DNA from: JBBRMY01 sp038230595
Lineage (GTDB): Bacteria > Bacteroidota > Ignavibacteria > Tepidaquicellales > Tepidaquicellaceae
Direction: 5' to 3'
DNA: 8,573 bases
NCBI GenBank assembly: GCA_038230595.1
Contig: JBBRMY010000112.1
Span: 1-8,573, forward strand
This document shows, piece after piece, positions 7,727 through 8,573 of the stretch; the stretch's first letter is position 1; the number at the start of each line of letters is the position of its first letter. Below the pieces are notes generated by a model. That model did no database searches and was not told where the DNA came from. It worked only from the letters and a program-made list of their open reading frames with translations. The translations under genes were made by a program, and so were the position numbers.

Positions 7727-7772
7727 AACCCCCCATTTCCAATCCTTGTAAGTGGATCGGTAATGAGGGGTT
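7727..7772. repeat. Imperfect palindrome after the DUF885 gene
   Basis: Arms 7727-7745 and 7754-7772 pair at 16 of 19 positions around an 8-base loop (7746-7753). The left arm begins AACCCCCC and the right arm ends GAGGGGTT. It starts 7 bases after the DUF885 stop, so it could cap the end of that mRNA. The right arm is also the first part of the 61-bp direct repeat. The C-rich arm followed by a G-rich arm resembles the hairpin behind alaS. Confidence 0.65.
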
Positions 7773-7801
7773 TGGTAATGACAGGGCGCTCCTACGGAGC
7801 T
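7741..7801 (+). repeat. 61-bp direct repeat, copy A
   Basis: This stretch matches 7872-7932 at 56 of 61 positions with no gaps, offset by 131 bases. It contains GTAAGTGGATCGGTAAT, a second GGTAAT, and ends with the 20-base TAC-triloop unit. Differences from copy B are at 7746-7747, 7765, 7767 and 7780. Confidence 0.85.
7781..7800 (+). repeat. TAC-triloop hairpin unit, copy 1
   Basis: ACAGGGCGCTCCTACGGAGC folds as GCTCC (7788-7792), loop TAC, GGAGC (7796-7800). A pyrimidine-rich TTCTTTTTAT follows. Identical to copy 3. Confidence 0.75.
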
Positions 7802-7826
7802 TCTTTTTATATAATTCTTTTTACAA

Positions 7827-7846
7827 ACAGGTCGCACCTACGGTGC
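7827..7846 (+). repeat. TAC-triloop hairpin unit, copy 2 (compensatory variant)
   Basis: ACAGGTCGCACCTACGGTGC differs from copies 1 and 3 at three positions. Two of these swap one stem base pair from T-A to A-T (7836 with 7844), so GCACC/GGTGC still pairs around the TAC loop. TTTTTGATTTTTAT follows, so this copy also looks like a short intrinsic terminator for rightward transcripts. Confidence 0.75.
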
Positions 7847-7851
7847 TTTTT

Positions 7852-7876
7852 GATTTTTATCTCTGGTTATTAATCC
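7852..7876 (+). repeat. AT-rich 25-bp linker repeat, copy 1
   Basis: The segment beginning GATTTTTAT and ending GGTTATTAATCC matches 7936-7960 at 23 of 25 positions. Each copy follows a TAC-triloop unit. Its end can pair with the following CGGTAA segment to extend the CCAC-GTAA-GTGG hairpin at 7875-7886. Confidence 0.7.
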
Positions 7877-7932
7877 ACGTAAGTGGATCGGTAATTATGG
7901 GTTTGGTAATAACAGGGCGCTCCTACGGAGCT
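7872..7932 (+). repeat. 61-bp direct repeat, copy B
   Basis: It matches 7741-7801 at 56 of 61 positions. Here the inner hairpin is perfect: CCAC (7875-7878), loop GTAA, GTGG (7883-7886). In copy A this stem is weakened to CCTT/GTGG. The end is TAC-triloop copy 3. Confidence 0.85.
7912..7931 (+). repeat. TAC-triloop hairpin unit, copy 3
   Basis: Same 20 bases as copy 1. Stem GCTCC (7919-7923) with GGAGC (7927-7931), loop TAC (7924-7926). Followed by TATTGATTTTTA. Confidence 0.75.
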
Positions 7933-7935
7933 ATT

Positions 7936-7960
7936 GATTTTTAATTCTGGTTATTAATCC
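7936..7960 (+). repeat. AT-rich 25-bp linker repeat, copy 2
   Basis: It matches 7852-7876 with two differences and stops where unique sequence resumes, 16 bases before the stop codon of the BatA-like gene. A third 61-bp copy does not follow it. Confidence 0.7.
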
Positions 7961-7976
7961 ATTTTTCGGGATGCAA

Positions 7977-8453
7977 TCATCCCCTATCTATCGACTTCGA
8001 TAAAAATATCTCCCCTGCCACCATAAGTATTGCAGCCAGCATCATATATTTCCATAACGATATTCCATTCGTTTTCTTGTCAACATCTGAAATTGCCTCA
8101 TTAGTATTTTCAACTTTTTTATAATTTTCAGCTCCGGCGTTCTTCATAAAATCTTTTAACTCATTATCTGATATCTTATTCATATCACTTTCCAGAGAAT
8201 CGTGGTTCATTGAAAATGCATATAGCGGCAAGTGACCTCTATCATACATAACATAATTGCCGGTAGAAATTGTATGCTTAGTTACGGGGAATATCAGGAT
8301 TCCGTTATCGTTCTTTCCGTTTATGAAATTATTAACTGAAACCACCATCGAATCATCTCCTGATGCAATTCCTGCAGCAGATGAATAATTTTTCACAGGA
8401 ATAGTATTCACATTACCCGGCTGAAAACTTTTTCCGGGTGTTTCAGACCCCAC
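7977..8453 (-). pseudogene. C-terminal fragment of a BatA-like membrane protein, upstream part apparently interrupted
   Basis: The open frame ends at TGA 7979-7977. The product resembles the tail of large BatA-domain proteins of Bacteroidota and relatives: a GNYVMYDRG strand pair (65-73), FSMNHDSLESD (80-90), an acidic linker, and a final hydrophobic helix LWKYMMLAAILMVAGEIFL (133-151) with a short basic end. Such proteins usually exceed 600 residues with an N-terminal membrane domain and a VWA-like or glutamine-amidotransferase-like middle. Their role is poorly defined (aerotolerance operon context). The only start near the upstream end is GTG 8453, which lies inside an inverted-repeat arm and is not credible as the native start. 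The frame runs on to a TGA at 8528-8526, and the other two frames also hit stops at about 8523-8552. Recognisable protein seems to begin near 8433. I infer disruption by the repeat element. A frameshift, a contig-end artefact, or a truncated but still expressed product are alternatives. Confidence 0.6.
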
Positions 8454-8548
8454 TGAGTTAAATGCAGTTCTGATATGCCGCGAAAAACAATTTTTGCTCC
8501 CGTCATAGTGAGTACTGCATTTAACTCAGGGGGGTCTGAAACACCCGG
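8434..8548. repeat. Large inverted repeat, 34-bp arms, MITE-like or foldback element
   Basis: The left arm 8434-8467 and right arm 8515-8548 are reverse complements at 33 of 34 positions (mismatch at 8452 against 8530). The spacer 8468-8514 is 47 bases. The next base pair, 8468 with 8514, also matches, and weaker pairing continues inwards. The arms begin CCGGGTGTTTCAGACCCC. No transposase gene is in or next to it. It overlaps the upstream end of the BatA-like fragment. It could be a non-autonomous mobile element, a strong bidirectional hairpin, or a foldback artefact at a contig end. Confidence 0.75.
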
Positions 8549-8556
8549 TCATAGTG
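8502..8556 (+). repeat. 9-bp direct repeat GTCATAGTG (8502-8510 and 8548-8556)
   Basis: GTCATAGTG occurs just inside the right arm and again just outside it, each preceded by a C-rich CCC or CCCG. The copies flank 37 bases that contain almost the whole right arm (8511-8547). The pattern suggests that the right arm, rather than the whole palindrome, was inserted or duplicated, or that the element has an internal repeated end. No matching copy lies next to the left arm. Confidence 0.55.
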
Positions 8557-8573
8557 TTGTGCGGGGTGAGGTG

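Noticed and set aside
7788..7800. UACG (UNCG-type) tetraloop in the repeat units
   Set aside because: The letters UACG are there, but that register would leave a C-A mismatch below the closing pair. The 5-bp stem with a UAC triloop pairs fully.
7631..7837. 68-codon leftward open frame over the DUF885 end and repeats
   Set aside because: It spans a conserved gene end and structured repeats, has no recognisable motif, and fits a chance frame.
7741..7960. CRISPR-like array
   Set aside because: Repeat spacing is irregular (46 and 85 bases between the 20-bp units), the intervening sequences are themselves repeated, and no cas gene is nearby.
7968..7983. GGGAT-ATCCC hairpin at the BatA-like stop codon
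   Set aside because: Only five pairs with no T-run after it in the leftward direction, which is too weak to call a terminator.
8451..8453. GTG at 8453 as the true start of the BatA-like protein
   Set aside because: It lies within an inverted-repeat arm, the reading frame continues upstream to 8526, and the family has a long N-terminal part that would be missing.
8526..8528. TGA at 8528-8526 as a recoded codon in the BatA-like frame
   Set aside because: It lies within the right repeat arm, and the flanking translation does not resemble the protein family, so recoding is unnecessary.

Overview
The window is AT-rich bacterial DNA carrying conserved housekeeping genes. It most likely comes from the Bacteroidota/Chlorobi side of bacteria, possibly an Ignavibacteria- or Kapabacteria-like lineage. 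This rests on three things: no start codon has a convincing Shine-Dalgarno sequence, the order DUF177-rpmF-plsX is present, and there is a BatA-type C-terminal fragment with a final membrane helix. The placement is an inference from gene content and style, not from a phylogenetic marker.

Layout. Positions 1-2025 hold a leftward cluster that reads gcvH, DUF177/YceD, rpmF and plsX, with plsX cut by the window edge. It joins a lipoyl-carrier protein, a protein linked to 23S rRNA/ribosome assembly, ribosomal protein L32 and the acyl-phosphate synthase that starts phospholipid synthesis. A 14-bp hairpin followed by a T-run sits between rpmF and plsX. A 180-bp divergent spacer (2026-2205) separates this cluster from rightward genes: alaS (TTG start), a long-form sugar-1-phosphate nucleotidyltransferase with a beta-helix tail, and a DUF885 metallopeptidase-like protein. 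Positions 7977 to about 8453 hold the leftward C-terminal end of a BatA-like membrane protein. Its upstream part is closed by stops in all three frames, inside or beside a large inverted repeat.

The genes themselves are ordinary. The unusual material is intergenic: (1) 7727-7960, between the convergent DUF885 and BatA-like genes, is built of repeated modules. These are a 61-bp direct repeat (56/61 identical), three copies of a 20-bp unit forming a small hairpin with a TAC triloop (one copy has a compensatory base-pair swap), and a repeated AT-rich linker. (2) The alaS 3' spacer holds a compound hairpin that includes another TAC-triloop stem. (3) 8434-8548 is a 34-bp inverted repeat (33/34) around a 47-bp spacer, with a 9-bp direct repeat beside it. 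It appears to interrupt the BatA-like gene. I see no tRNA, rRNA, CRISPR array or transposase gene.
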